Positions 1-11,240 are shown, counted from the first letter of the stretch. The stretch is 64,000 bases of DNA from Echria macrotheca (GCA_030411725.1 MU839834.1:620001-684000), one strand, 5' to 3'. The notes: a model not told the origin generated them from the sequence alone. Translations and numbers: made by a program.

Positions 1-1
1 C

Positions 2-889
2 TTCTCACTTCTCCCCGAGACTCTCTTTCTCACGGTGAACCTGCTAGACCGGTACTGCTCGAAGCGCGTTGTGTATAAGCAACACTATCAGCTTGTTGGT
101 TGCGCCGCTCTCCTCATTGCCGCCAAGTACGGAGACAAGAAGGACCGCGTCCCCCAGATCCACGAGCTCAACAACATGTGCTGCGGCCTCTACGATGCTG
201 GCATGTTTACGCAAATGGAGATGCATGTCCTCAACACGCTGGACTGGAACATTGGGCACCCGACTGTCGACTTCTTCACGCAGCTGATCGTGGCGGAGGA
301 GAGGGATAGCCGAGAGGTCGAGAACATGGCCGCCTACATCTGCGAGATCGCCCTGTACCATCGCGAATTCGTCTCCACCAAGCCGTCAGTCATGGCCCGA
401 TCCTCGCTCGCGCTTGCGAGAGCCATCCTGGAGAAGCCCGAGGTGCCCGATGGGGAGTGGGAGCATCCGGAAAACGTTACGTTGCTTACACTATCACATC
501 ACCTTAACCAGCCTTCGGGCACGTTGGCAAGGAAATACGCGAGTCCTTTCTACTCGAATGTCTCGACCAAGCTCGCAGTCTTCCTCGAGCAACAAGCGGC
601 CATCGCCCGGATTGCGGCGCCAACCCCGGCGCCATGCGAACCGACTCAGTCCGGCAAGCCGGTGGATATCTATGGCACACCGCATAAGGGTCTCGGATCT
701 GTCAACGGCGTGGCAGATGGCTACATGACTCCTCCCATCACACCAGATGGTGCCAACTTCGGACAAATGGGCAAAGGCTATCAGGTGCCCCCAAGGTGTC
801 CGGTGACGCCCAGCCCCCAAGCGAACCAAGCACAAGTCTACCAACACACGGCCAACCCCTCGTACTTTGCGAGCCATCATGTGTACTGA
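2..889 (+). CDS. cln1: G1/S-type cyclin (5' end outside window)
   Basis: The frame is open from base 2, so the start lies to the left; 295 residues are visible. Seen: the second half of the cyclin box, with LLPETLFLTVNLLDRY, the helix QLVGCAALLIAAKYGD and the NIGHPTVDFF stretch typical of fungal G1 cyclins, then a C-terminal cyclin fold ending near a short Gln/Ala helix. The last ~90 residues are low complexity with several Ser/Thr-Pro sites (TPH, TPPITP, VTPSP), consistent with CDK phosphorylation and turnover. Known for the family: such cyclins bind the Cdc28/Cdc2 kinase and drive START. The match is closest to the Cln/Puc1 branch, not to B-type or Pcl cyclins. The exact paralogue name is inferred. 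Confidence 0.85.
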   Translation, partial: FSLLPETLFLTVNLLDRYCSKRVVYKQHYQLVGCAALLIAAKYGDKKDRVPQIHELNNMCCGLYDAGMFTQMEMHVLNTLDWNIGHPTVDFFTQLIVAEERDSREVENMAAYICEIALYHREFVSTKPSVMARSSLALARAILEKPEVPDGEWEHPENVTLLTLSHHLNQPSGTLARKYASPFYSNVSTKLAVFLEQQAAIARIAAPTPAPCEPTQSGKPVDIYGTPHKGLGSVNGVADGYMTPPITPDGANFGQMGKGYQVPPRCPVTPSPQANQAQVYQHTANPSYFASHHVY

Positions 890-2371
890 AGAAGCGGCTT
901 CAAGGGCCTTTCTGTCTAAGGGGCAGCTTCAGTTCTTATCTACTTCCTCGATGCATCGAGGACCTTTGATTTCCAGGGCATTTGCGTATACCACGGTGGA
1001 AGACAAAAGACTGCAACGCATCCTGCACTTTTTTTTCTCGTTATGGACAACATTTAGCGTCATGCATGAAGCGTTGAATTCTGCGAAAATTTTCGACTTC
1101 TCTCGGATATCCCGCTACGGACCGCGGAATCGTGCATCTTCTGCACGACTTGATACCCCTTGGTTCACGGCGGTCGTGTTAATAACCCAGATAAAATCAA
1201 AATCGCGGTGCGGTTTGGATCCGACGACGGAGAGCGGACCGTACCGAGCGCCCTTGAGGTGTGGAAGCGCGACCAAAAAAAACGGCAACGATCTTTTTTC
1301 CCCCGATCTGGAGGAACGGAAGAGGGGATGGGCGAAAATGGGGTTTTTGGTTGGAGAGCCAACAGATTGACAAAATTGAGAGGACAGGGAGGAGTGGAAG
1401 GGACGACGTTGATCCTGAATGGATCCTCGCTTTGGACGAGGACGAGGCGCCTGCCTCGGCAACGACGCACGACCGGCAAAGTTTTCGTCCGGAGATGGAC
1501 CGCGCTTGCGAAGGCGAGTTGGATGGACATGAGACAAAGCCAAAGACCTGGGCTGCGTGTCTGGCAGCCAGCAGGTGTCCTGCGGTGCCATAGCTACATA
1601 GTAACAGACAAAAAAAGAGTAAAATCTCTGGCACATTGTGTTGCTGTAGTTCATGTGTGATTGTGACTGTCTTTCTGAGGAGGTATTCACTTGGTCTGAC
1701 CAGATTCGTGGCATCGTGACACATTGAATTCTTGAGGGGACACGGCGCCAGCTCGAACGTCGTGTGACGAAGCTCCGACAGATGGCGACAGAAGAGCCGC
1801 CGGTCCAAAATACTCTGCAGACATGAATATAGAAGAGATGGTGATGCCCTGGTGATGGTGATGGTGTGGGTGTGGGTGTACTTGTACCAAAGTTACTTAA
1901 TTCATCCTCGGCTTACTTCATCCTTGGTTTTGAGGACATGTCTAATATACGCTGAGAATTTCATTCCCCAACCGTTCGTATTTTATTATATTATGCTACC
2001 TATTACATAGGGAGAATAACATCCGGTGGAAAGGGGAGGGAGGTTCTTGTCCTTGTACGTAAGGTAGTCTGATCCCTGGGATGGGATACGGTCATCTTTA
2101 TCTTTTATTTATTTGTGAGGGTATGAGACTACGAGACCGGGTAATGCTAGGTGCCTAATGGGATTGGGGATCGGGGTTTGTTTGGGTATGAGGTATGGGG
2201 ATTGGGCATTCCCCATCTTGAGGAAGGGATGGTCTGGAGTACTGTGTTGTACTGCTGCTGTGTATAATCTGGCGCGCAGTAGTGCTGCTGTATCCTGATT
2301 CTCTATTAAATTGAGGGGATTTAGAGGTGATGATGTGTTTGTGTCTTTCGTGTACCTTGTGCGTCTCTTGG

Positions 2372-2395
2372 GTGTGTGTGTGTGTGTGTGTGTGT
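2372..2395. repeat. (GT)12 microsatellite
   Basis: Uninterrupted GT dinucleotide run in the cyclin/DUS4 intergenic region. Confidence 0.95.
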
Positions 2396-2411
2396 AGATG
2401 ACATTTATTCG

Positions 2412-2430
2412 TACCTAGGTAGGTAGGTAG
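2412..2430. repeat. TACCTAGGTA followed by GGTA repeats
   Basis: Palindromic TACCTAGGTA leading into three further GGTA units. The same palindrome or close forms recur in other intergenic stretches of this window. Confidence 0.8.
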
Positions 2431-2587
2431 CTATCTTACCCTTGCCCCATCTGCTCCATCTAATGCGTGACGATCATATATATACAGGATCGAGTACAGT
2501 GTGCAGGGTACAGATAAGATAGAGATGTTTATGGTCCGGTACAATACACGGGAGGAATTCAAGTGAGAATCTTCATTGAATAAGGTT

Positions 2588-2633
2588 GGTAGGTAGGTGG
2601 GTGAGTAGGTAAGAAGGTAGGTAGGTAGGTAGG
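2588..2633. repeat. Imperfect GGTA tetranucleotide tract
   Basis: About 46 bases of GGTA/GGTG/AGTA units just past the DUS4 stop codon, on the 3' side of that gene. Confidence 0.85.
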
Positions 2634-2768
2634 GTCGAAGTTTATGATTTTCCCATCGACGTGGCTGGGCACTTACACGTACCAAACACACACAACAAAA
2701 GTCAGATGAGAAAAAGCAGAAAGAAAAGGAAAAAGAGAGGAACTGGGCGCATTTGAATAGGTATCCAT

Positions 2769-4098
2769 TCAATTAGGACTACTTGTGCTCTCTCTCCTCA
2801 CCCCGCCCTCCCGCTTCGCATCCAAAAAGTCAATCAGGTCCACCATGTTGGTGCACTCCATCAGCGCGCTCCGCTCTTTCTTGTTCAGCAGCGCCGTCTT
2901 GTTCGGACCCATCCCCGGCCCGCACATCTCGCTGACGTGGTGTTGGGCCAGCTTGAAAGGCAGCGAACACCGCACCACCTTGTTGAGGAACGTGTCGACG
3001 GCCGACCACGGGCAGGCATCATATCCGGCGTAGAGGGCCGGGTTGCAGAGTATCGCCCGAGCTGACATGAGTCCGGCCAGGTTGGGGATGTTTATTCGGT
3101 CGTCTTTGTCGCCCGCCGGCACGGGGGCGATGGGAGAGGTGTAGGGGAGCGTGCTGAGGGTGAAGACGTCGCCTGATACCAAGATGGGAACTTTCTTGCC
3201 AAAGGTCGACGTGAGGATCTCCAGGGCCTCGACGTTGATCGGTATGCTGGACGGCGTCGACCGGGTCCGCGGATGTATGGTGACAAAGTCGATGTGTCGG
3301 TCTTGTTCTGGACCGAGGACGGTCGTGATAAAGTCCATCGTTTTTCTGACACCGGTGAGTTGGGGCTCATTAGCGACGGGTCTCATCCTACCGAAGGTCT
3401 TTATGGACTCGGATCTTGACACTGATACTCCTCCCCTTGGGGTTGTCGATGTCTTTGTCCTTGCCGACACCCCATCCGTCGCGACGCAGATGTTCCCGCG
3501 TCTCCAATACCATATCCCTCACCAGTTCGCGTTTTTCCATCAAAGCCGCTCCTAGAGTCTCGGCACAAGCCCAAGACTGTGGACAGCCGCAGTTTAGGTC
3601 TACACCACTGCTATAAGGGGCTACCAGGGTCGACGCCCTGGCGAGCTCCAGAGGGACGTTTGCGCCAAACTGTACGATTGTCGGTGGCTGAGGACCCCGA
3701 GTAGACAGTGTGAAATCTATGTCGTCTGAGCAACGAGACTGAAGTCGGGACACGGTACCAACCGCTGTCTCTGGCAAACCTGTTCCGGTTAAACTCTTTG
3801 GCCAGGATCATGGGCGTCCAGCAGAGATCGGTGCCATATTCGTGAACAGTCTGACGGAAGGCCAGTTTGCTGTACCGTACCATGGGCGCCGAGGTGTAGA
3901 TGAATCTCTTTTGATCTTTGGCAGCCTCGAATAATTTGAGCGGACTTTATTAGCCCTTGGTCAGCCTTGGATTCATGTTTGATGAGAATGATGAGAGCCA
4001 GCATCTCACATGAGTAGACTCAGTGAGTACAGTACGTAAATGAATAACAAATGAGCCAACTCTTACTGGACATGATCGGATTCCACAAAGTCGGTCAT
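2769..4098 (-). CDS. dus4: tRNA-dihydrouridine synthase, Dus4-like (374 aa, 4 exons)
   Basis: Reduces uridine to dihydrouridine in the D-loop of tRNA (positions 20a/20b in the yeast Dus4 family) with FMN and NAD(P)H. Exons on the minus strand: 4098-4067, 3944-3763, 3725-3392, 3345-2769, 1125 nt in frame. Seen: the FMN-barrel entry APMVRYSKLAFR, the WTPMILAKEF strand typical of Dus4, the catalytic-cysteine loop DLNCGCPQSWA, the VKIRVHKDLR segment, HPRTRSTPSS at the phosphate-binding site, and GDVFTL followed by MSARAILCNPALYAGYD. The first exon is only 32 nt; its donor GTAAGA and the joined codon (CA|T) restore the family's PLKLFEAAK start. The second intron is only 37 nt, with donor GTTGGT; without it the frame breaks, so a frameshift is the alternative. 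The start lies 586 bp from ADE2, in a divergent layout. Confidence 0.88.
3726..3762 (-). other. Very short putative intron (37 nt) in DUS4
   Basis: GTTGGT donor and CTCAG acceptor. Removal joins the conserved ARDSD and FTLSTRGPQPPTIVQFG segments in frame. No convincing CTAAC-type branch point fits in it. It could instead mark a one-base frameshift in the gene or the assembly. Confidence 0.55.
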
Positions 4099-4683
4099 GG
4101 TTTCAAAATTCGTCGCAAGCCCTGTGATGAACGAAACGGTCTAGACTGTGATTTGGTGATGTGCAGTGCTTTCTTTGGCTGGCCGATCGACAACAGTCGA
4201 ATGAGGTGGCAACGTTGGGCTCTGACCTGCGCTGGCCAGCAAATCCGGGGCAAACAAGGTGTGTTGCGCCCGGCCCGATATAAAACGGCTTTTTGAGAAT
4301 CCCAGAATTGTCCGATCACTTTTTCTCATGCTCAAACTGCCTTCAGACAGAATCCCAAGTGACAAACGGCAAGACTCCAAAACTCGATTGCGACAGTGAC
4401 AGGCAGTCGGGCGTGGACCCACTCTGCAGGTCCTCGGCCACGCTGATTGGCCGCGACACCCGCAACTGGCAGCGCACGTCATGCACAGACTGCGATCGTT
4501 AAGACGATGGAGACGTCGAGAAAGCAAAAATTCATCTAAGCTTGGCGAGTCTCCACCCGGCGGCCTGGTATGCACCTGACCCAAATCACCAATGGCTGCC
4601 AGCTGCTAAGATTCAAGTCCATGGCCCAGCACGTCGCGCAGCAGCTCCTGATGGGCGTCAAGGCGAGTCCCGACGAAGACAAC
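4099..4683. promoter_or_regulatory. Divergent promoter region DUS4 / ADE2
   Basis: 585 bp between the two start codons. A TATAAAA element sits at 4279-4285 in plus orientation, about 400 bp before the favoured ADE2 start, so a leader of a few hundred bases is possible. I could not identify a specific factor site with confidence. Confidence 0.5.
4279..4285 (+). promoter_or_regulatory. Candidate TATA box for ADE2
   Basis: TATAAAA in a GC-rich setting, in ADE2 orientation. Support comes only from sequence match and position. Confidence 0.35.
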
Positions 4684-6690
4684 ATGGGTGGCGGCAATCC
4701 CGTCATCGGCCTGCTGGGCGGCGGCCAGCTCGGCCGCATGCTGTGCGAGGCCGCGAACCCGCTCGGCATCGACATCGCCATCCTCGACGACAAGCACGCG
4801 CCCGCCAAGCAGGCGCACAACTCGGGCCGCCACGTGTCGGGCTCCTTCAAGGACCCCCTGCGCATCCGCGACCTCGCCGCCCGCTCCGACTACCTGTCGG
4901 TCGAGATCGAGCACGTCGAGACCGAGGTGCTCGAGGACATCGAGAAGAACGGCGTCGAGATTGACCTCGCCGACGGGTCGACCGTCGTCCATCGGCCGCC
5001 CATCCATCCGTCGTGGAAGACGATCCGGCTGATCCAGGACAAGTACCTGCAGAAGGAGCACTTCCGCACCAGCGATCGCAAGATCCCCATCGCCGACCAG
5101 GTCGCCATCGAGACGGGCACCTCGGCCATCGACTCGCTCAAGTCGGTGCTGAGCAAGTTCGGCTTCCCCTTCATGCTCAAGGCCCGGAAGGGCAGTTACG
5201 ACGGTCGTGGCAACTACAAAGTCACGAGCGAGGATGACTTTGAACCGGCGCTGAATGCCCTCAAGGGCCTCCCATTGTATGCCGAGAAGTGGGCGCCCTT
5301 TGTCAAGGAGCTCGCCGTCATGGTTATTCGGACCGAGGACGACGACGGCAATCTGCGGGGCTGCGTGGCGTACCCGGCAGTCGAGACGGTCCACGAGGAC
5401 AGCGTCTGCACCAAGGTGTACTTGCCGCCAAGGGAAGTGTCGGCCAAGATCTGCGAGAAAGCCAGGGAACTGGCTTGTTCCGTTATCGGCACCCTCTGGG
5501 GACGGGGTGTGTTTGCCGTCGAGATGTTCGTCATGAAGGATGGGTCTCTCATGGTCAACGAGGTGGCCCCTCGACCGCACAATTCGGGTCACTACACTAT
5601 CGAGGCCGTCCCGTACATGTCACAGTTCAAGGCGCAGATATCGGCTGTCCTCGACCTGCCCGTGCCGGAGAAGCTTACCCCCCGGGTCAAGTCGTCCATC
5701 ATGCTCAACATACTTGGGGGCGCCGCGCCCAACTCACACCACAAGCTCACCCGGCTCGCCAGGAGTACCTTTGGCGATGATATGGATGTTTACCTGCATC
5801 TCTACGGGAAAGAGTCGAAGCCGGGGCGCAAGATCGGCCACATCACCCTGACGTCAGATTTATCCATTGCCGAGCTGGAGGCGCGTGCCAAACCTTTTAT
5901 CCAGCTGGTCGACGAGATCCGACAAGAAAGGATCGAGGCGACTACCGAGACGCTTCGTCCGCAGCAAGAAGCTCCTGTTGCCAGCCCCAGCCCCAGCCCC
6001 GGCGCCGAGAACGGAGACCGCGCATCCCCTGAGACATTCGAGACGGCCGTCGACGCCAAGCCGAAACCGGCCGAAGAAAAGATGCAGAGCAACGGCGAGG
6101 TTGTCCCGGAGAAGCCGTTGGTGCTCGTCACCATGGGCTCGGACTCGGATCTGCCTGTACTGAAAGCGGGCTTGGATATCCTGAAAGAGTTTGGGGTGCC
6201 GTATGCGCTGGACATCACGTCGGCCCACCGGACGCCCAAGTACATGATGCGTGTCGCCGACGAGGCAGCTGGTAAGGGCATCAAGGTTATCATCGCCGCG
6301 GCGGGCGGCGCCGCGCATCTACCCGGCATGTTGTCGTCGGAGACGCCGCTGCCGGTGATTGGTGTGCCTGTCAAGGCGACCCACATGGATGGGTTGGACA
6401 GTCTGTTGAGTATTGTTCAGATGCCGGTATGTTTTTGTCTCTCTCTTTTTGACAGCTGATAAGTCACTAACTAACAATGTAAACAGAGAGGAGTTCCAAC
6501 GGCTACGGTGGGTATCAACAACTCGACGAACGCGGCACTGTTGGCCATCCGCATACTCGGCTCTTTCCTCCCCCAGTACCAGGAGAAGATGAAAAAGTAC
6601 CAGCTCGACATGGAGGAGGCGGTGATTGAGAAGGGGACCAAGCTACGGGAGGGCGGTGATGTGGCGTATCTGGCGGGTATGAAGAAATGA
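4684..6690 (+). CDS. ade2: Phosphoribosylaminoimidazole carboxylase, PurK-PurE fusion (648 aa)
   Basis: Converts AIR to CAIR, the sixth step of de novo purine synthesis in the cytosol. Exons 4684-6426 and 6487-6690; the 60-nt intron has a GTATGT donor and ACTAAC branch. Residues ~6-420 are the PurK-like part: Rossmann start PVIGLLGGGQLGRML, then the ATP-grasp fold with KARKGSYDGRGNYKV and NEVAPRPHNSGHYTIEA. Residues ~477-640 are PurE with MGSDSDLPVLKAG, the catalytic SAHR and IAAAGGAAHLPGMLSS. Between them lies a ~60-residue linker rich in Ser-Pro, Glu and Lys, longer than in yeast Ade2. The frame is open upstream with other ATGs at 4570, 4621 and 4651. I chose 4684 because homologues begin a few residues before VIGLLGGG; the upstream ATGs would add up to 38 residues. 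Confidence 0.95.
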
Positions 6691-7015
6691 GGAACCACGG
6701 ACTTTTCTGGTGTTGGTTTGGCGAAGATTGGTAGGTAGGTATATATATGTGTGTGTGTATACGATACCAGGCACGGGGAAACTTTTTATTTGTTGTCACT
6801 GGGGAACGACTCATGATATTTTCAGAATGCGATGGATTTTTCATTGGGGAGAGAGAATGTACAACAGTCCTTGGCACGGTACCTTGGGGATATCTTTGGT
6901 GTTCTATGAAAAGAGGGCTTGGTTTGCTAGCTGATGCGATGTGTGTGAAATATCCAAAATGTGGGGAACTACTTTTCGACTTGGGTTTCTTTTCTCTTTT
7001 GGCGAGGTATTTCAC
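6691..7015. other. Convergent 3' region ADE2 / secreted protein gene
   Basis: 325 bp, containing GGTAGGTAGG followed by alternating TA and TG steps at 6730-6762. No gene seen. Confidence 0.6.
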
Positions 7016-7885
7016 CTAGGACATGATGGTAACCACCCCGTCTTCAACATCATACGCCGGGACGTAGAGGACATCGATGGGCATGTCGATCGAGATATAC
7101 CGGGCGTCAGCTGTCATATCCACCACTTTATTAGCATTTCTTCTGTCACATTCTCTCTCTTCATCAGAGTTCCAGAAATAGGGGAGAAGGGGAGGCAAGG
7201 AAAGGGAAAGGAGGGAAAAACATACGACCCTTAAAAGAAACAGTATAATCCCTCCCCGAAGTGCCCACAGGAAAAGCGACCCAACTCCCCTGCGGTACAC
7301 CAGCCCAGGTAATCGAGTTCCCCGGTTTCGGTGAGACTCGACCACCGTCTGGGTTACTGCTCCCGGCGTTCCCGAGCCGGAACGACTTCCAATCGCAAAA
7401 CGAACTACCCGGCACGAGCTGGATCGACTCGGGGTCGGGGAGGTTGGTCAGGGACAGGAGACCGTCGGATTGCTCGCCCACCAGCGCGAGGAGCCGGCTG
7501 TCTTTTCCGGCAGGGTAGGTGTGCAGCTCGACGAGGGAGGTCTTCTTGTCGGTTATGGTGTAGACGAGCAGCGGTTTGCTGGACGTGGAGGTGGGGAAGA
7601 CGCCGACTGCTGTGCCGTTTGTGGTTAGGTATTGGTTGTTTAGTTTTGCGTTGCCGCTGGTTAGTTGTTAGTTGGTTTTTCTTGTGTGTGTTTTTGTGTG
7701 TGTTTTGGGGGAGGGGGGTGGTGATGGTGTTGTTTTGGGAGGGAAAGGGGGGGCAGAAAAAGGGGAACATTCACATACGATTGCAAACGAAGACGGTAGG
7801 GGAGCGTGTCTGGTCCGGGGACGGTTGGGAGGGCTGTGCTCAGGCTCGAGGCCGTGAGGACGGCGGCGGCGATGGACCACTTCAT
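7016..7885 (-). CDS. Secreted protein of unknown function (215 aa, 3 exons)
   Basis: I do not recognise the family. Exons on the minus strand: 7885-7779, 7656-7226, 7125-7016; both introns (122 and 100 nt) have GTATGT donors, and the joined frame is 648 nt. The N-terminus MKWSIAAAVLTASSLSTA is a typical signal peptide, with cleavage likely just after. The mature part is small, with one cysteine (SSFCDWKSF), and has a beta-rich look: alternating hydrophobic strands, NLPDPESIQLVPG, WVAFPVG, SRDYTVSF-like turns and a C-terminal acidic strand. No transmembrane segment or GPI signal is seen. The pattern resembles small fungal cell-surface or secreted proteins. Splicing is well supported because the three frames close together. 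Function is unknown. Confidence 0.8.
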
Positions 7886-9669
7886 TTTTTTGGGAGGTTT
7901 GGTTTGGTTTTGGTCTCGGGATTTTTTCGAGATTTCAGGGTCTTTTGAGAGGTGATGAGAAGGGTGGTGGTGACGGATTGGGTTTGGTGTCGATGATGGC
8001 GATGACGAGGGGGCGGGTTATATGTCTTTTTTTTTCTTCCTTCGCACCCTCCCGAGTCTTGTATCTCGGTTTGTATCTTTTTGACTTGTATTCCGGGGTA
8101 TATCCTGGATGGATGTGTGTCTCGTCCCGTTGGTTGCTACGCGTGTATCTCTTGTCTCCTCCGGTGGTGAGATAGCTACCGAGGTAAGGATGTATCGAGA
8201 TGGATCGTCATCATGGAGGGGAAGAAGAAAAAAGACATCAACCACATGTCAACGCCCATCATCAGTCCCCTCCCTATCTGACCGCGATTGATTGTCCCGT
8301 CCCCCTTGGCAATCTGGTCTCGAGGGCAATCTAATGGGAAATCTCATCGGCAATACTCGAATCTTAGACGACGGCGAGTTTTGCCCATTCTTCCGCCCAT
8401 CTAAACACCAACACTCGCAAAAAACATCGAGCTTGGCTATCGATATTGATAATGATGACACCCCCCATGAGCCAAAATGTATTTTTAGTTGGACATGCAC
8501 AATATTTTCTTTTTACCCCACAAACACGCTGACACTGGACTGATTGAATCCTTATCCCTTTTTGCCCCTGTTCGAAGAAGGTGGGTGGCATATATTAGAT
8601 TAGCCGGCAAATCCAGAGCTCTGTGTCTCTCCCAGCATTTCTGGTCGTGTTATTTGACCCAGCGAAATAAGCCGTGTGTTTGCTACCTTCCTCTTTGCAC
8701 TGCGGAACTCGTCTCGCTGGCTCAATTAACCACAAATAAATGAACATCCCCCCCTACACACCAAAAGCCGGTGCCAACCGTTTTCTACCTTACCTAGGAA
8801 TCCTCTCCATGACAATCTCGCCGACAGATATTATCTAGGCGTTCGTTCGCCTACGATGCCGACCACTTTGTTTTCACTTTGTCGGTTCGTCTTATTTCCC
8901 CGACGCTCGCCCTGGATTCCGGGTTGACCTAGTCATGAGGCTCTCCAATAATCCTATTTTCAGGAACATGCAATTCGTGCTCCCGACGCGAGCAATCAAC
9001 GTGTCTTCCAGACCTGGTAGATACTCTACGACCATAATGCCAAGCCGCGGACCTCATATGGTTGCGCACCAATCTGTCTCCCCAGCCAGATCGGAGTACA
9101 CAGTCGCACTTTCCCTAGCTACAGGTAGGTACCTGACGTGATGTGGGCAGTCTTCCCTCTCGGCCCTGACAATCCGGGGGACAACCACCCAAACCTTGAC
9201 ACCACGCCAATGCTGCAACCCTACCTCGTTTTTTGCTGCGCGCACTTCTCTTACCTCACGCCGGCCCGGCTGCCAGATCCTTCTCGAAGCGGGCTGTTTC
9301 TTCGAAGGCTTCCGTCTTGGCTGCTACCCTGTACCTTGGTAGGCTGTGTTGAGTCTGAAATGTTTACCGGATAATTCCTTCCCTACGCCATACCCTTGTG
9401 TCTTAACACCCCAGATGGAAACCATGGCCGTCAACCCGGCCTGGAGAAGATAGATAGGAATTACTCCATCCGGATGGACATTCATCTCCGTCCACTCTCC
9501 CCGGCGGCCGCAACCAACACATTCACAGCTACACTCTGGAGCTATCTCGGCCACAGCTCATAAGGAAGGTGTAGTCTGCAGAAACAAACATGGCTCTCAC
9601 CTGAAGCGCTTCCCACCACCCACCCACTTACCGCTGGAACCCCCAATCCGCCTCCGCCCCGCCCCCAAA
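7886..9669. other. Divergent intergenic region, two secreted-protein genes
   Basis: 1.8 kb upstream of both genes. Pyrimidine-rich stretches and T-runs are present near 8030, and a TACCTAGGA element is at 8791. Small overlapping open frames show no family signature. I see no gene. Confidence 0.55.
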
Positions 9670-10431
9670 ATGTTGCCCCCTTTCCTCCTCGCAGCCCTCT
9701 TCCTCGGCGGAACCGCCACGGCCGTCCCGGCATCCTCATCCGAAGTGGAGTGCACACCACGCACGCTCTGCGTCGACGGCATCAACACATGCGGCGTGCG
9801 ATTCGGCGGCTGCTACGATGTCTGCAAGCCCGAGTCTAAACCCATCGCGCCCCTCTGCGTCGTAACCAGCGCCACACCCGCGCCGCCTGCTACCTCGGTC
9901 GCGGCCACATCAACGGCGGATGCTACTACTCCCACTAACACTACCGTCATCAAGAGCACCAGGACCCGGCATAGGCCTAGCTCGCGCACCCGGAGGCCGA
10001 GGCCGACTCGCCAGCAACCGTCCGGGACGGTGGTCGCGGTGACGTCGGTGCCTGTCCCTACGCCTCCTGCTATCACGACGTCGCCATTGACTTCGGTGAC
10101 ATGTCCGGATGGAAAGCTGGGGTCGGGACAGACGCTTTGTATGGATATGTTTGACAAGTGCGGGCAGACTTATGGCGGGTATGTTTTTGGGAGAGAAGGT
10201 GAAACCCATGGCGGTGGGGTAGGAGGCTGACTTTTTGGACAGATGTTTCCAGGATTGCAAGCCGTGGCCGACGTTTACGGTATGTAAATCTGATTTTTTC
10301 TTGATATGGAGAACTCCCGCAGAGGTACTGTTGAATCAGGATACTGACTTGTGCAGCCACGTTCACCTTGTCCTGATAACACGACCAGCTCGGCAGTTAC
10401 CACCTCTGCCATTCCAACCTGGGGTTTGTAA
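9670..10431 (+). CDS. Secreted protein with two cysteine modules (206 aa, 3 exons)
   Basis: Family not recognised. Exons 9670-10178, 10243-10279 and 10357-10431 (621 nt in frame; donors GTATGT twice). Residues 1-18 form a signal peptide (MLPPFLLAALFLGGTATA). Two modules share the same cysteine spacing: C34-x6-C41-x6-C48-x3-C52-K-P and C157-x6-C164-x6-C171-x3-C175-K-P. Each has an extra upstream cysteine (C28, C145) and a downstream one (C63, C187), and shares CG-x2-(F/Y)-GGC. They are separated by a ~80-residue linker that is Thr/Pro/Ala-rich with an Arg-rich core, likely O-glycosylated. Exon 2 is only 37 nt and carries the key cysteines of module 2. It could be a cell-wall or effector-like protein; the role is inferred only from secretion and disulfide pattern. 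Confidence 0.85.
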
Positions 10432-11161
10432 CTTTGTCTTGTGAACCATAAAAGCCTGGCTGTCTATCCAAGGAGGGATCATAGCGTTGGAATGTTACCC
10501 CTGAACAGGTTGATTAGTGTTGATACCAAAATCAAGGTCTTGGCATAGTTGATTGAGCTGCTGCCAGTGAGATTGATGGCAACCACTACCTGAGCAACCA
10601 TGTCCCTGCCCGCCACACGGCTTTCACACCCTCACAGGTTGACAGTGCTACCATTGTATCCTTACCCTGACACTCGAGGGAGGACTGGACTGGACCCCTT
10701 GAGCCACATCCTCACACCACTTCCTTCAAATCTGGCCCTGTCGTGTTCGTGTCCACGCCGCCACCAATGCGTAACTAAATTCCAGAGTCTAGACTCAATA
10801 GAACAACTGATCTCGATACAGCTCGGCAGACACAAATAAGCCTACCTACCTACCTAGGTAACTTGCAAAAATAGTTCAGACCGTTCCTTCCCTCTTGGAT
10901 CATAAAAATTGGACTCTTATGAATACAAGGTCTCGCCTTACAAGGTCCAGCTCTGTGAAAAAGAGAGAGAGAGAGCTATGATGATGCCGGCACATTCAAC
11001 TCAAAGCACACGCGACATTCATGTAAAATAGAGTACCTTACCCAGGCAGGTGTTGTGCAACATAGGTGGCACATATGCAAACACACAGACATTCGTGTGA
11101 GCGGACGGCTTGCAGACAGACATGCAGACATGCACACTGCTGTGTAAAAAGGGTAGCACGT

Positions 11162-11182
11162 CAGCAGCAGCAGCAGCAGCAG
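11162..11182. repeat. (CAG)7 trinucleotide repeat
   Basis: Seven perfect CAG units outside any gene I can support. Confidence 0.95.
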
Positions 11183-11240
11183 CTGTGTCAGCCACCAACC
11201 AACCACGTGGGACAGACAGATCCTTTGCTTGCTTTGACTA

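Larger units (their letters stand above)
890..2768. other. Convergent intergenic region, cyclin / DUS4
   Basis: 1.9 kb between two converging stop codons. It holds the two 3' UTRs, A/T-rich tracts, a (GT)12 run and two GGTA-repeat stretches. Open frames of up to ~200 codons on the minus strand at 1115-1808 overlap each other in several frames and show no recognisable family, so they look like chance. I see no gene. Confidence 0.6.

Noticed and set aside
1115..1808. Overlapping minus-strand open frames of 121-203 codons
   Set aside because: Several frames are open together, with no conserved motif, signal or splice pattern; low stop density explains them.
3611..3777. DUS4 as a pseudogene because of the frame change
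   Set aside because: All other parts are intact and a splice-consensus solution exists; kept as a finding instead.
4606..5592. Minus-strand frame of 328 codons inside ADE2
   Set aside because: Antisense shadow of the PurK part; repetitive Leu/Val/Asp/Gly composition and no family.
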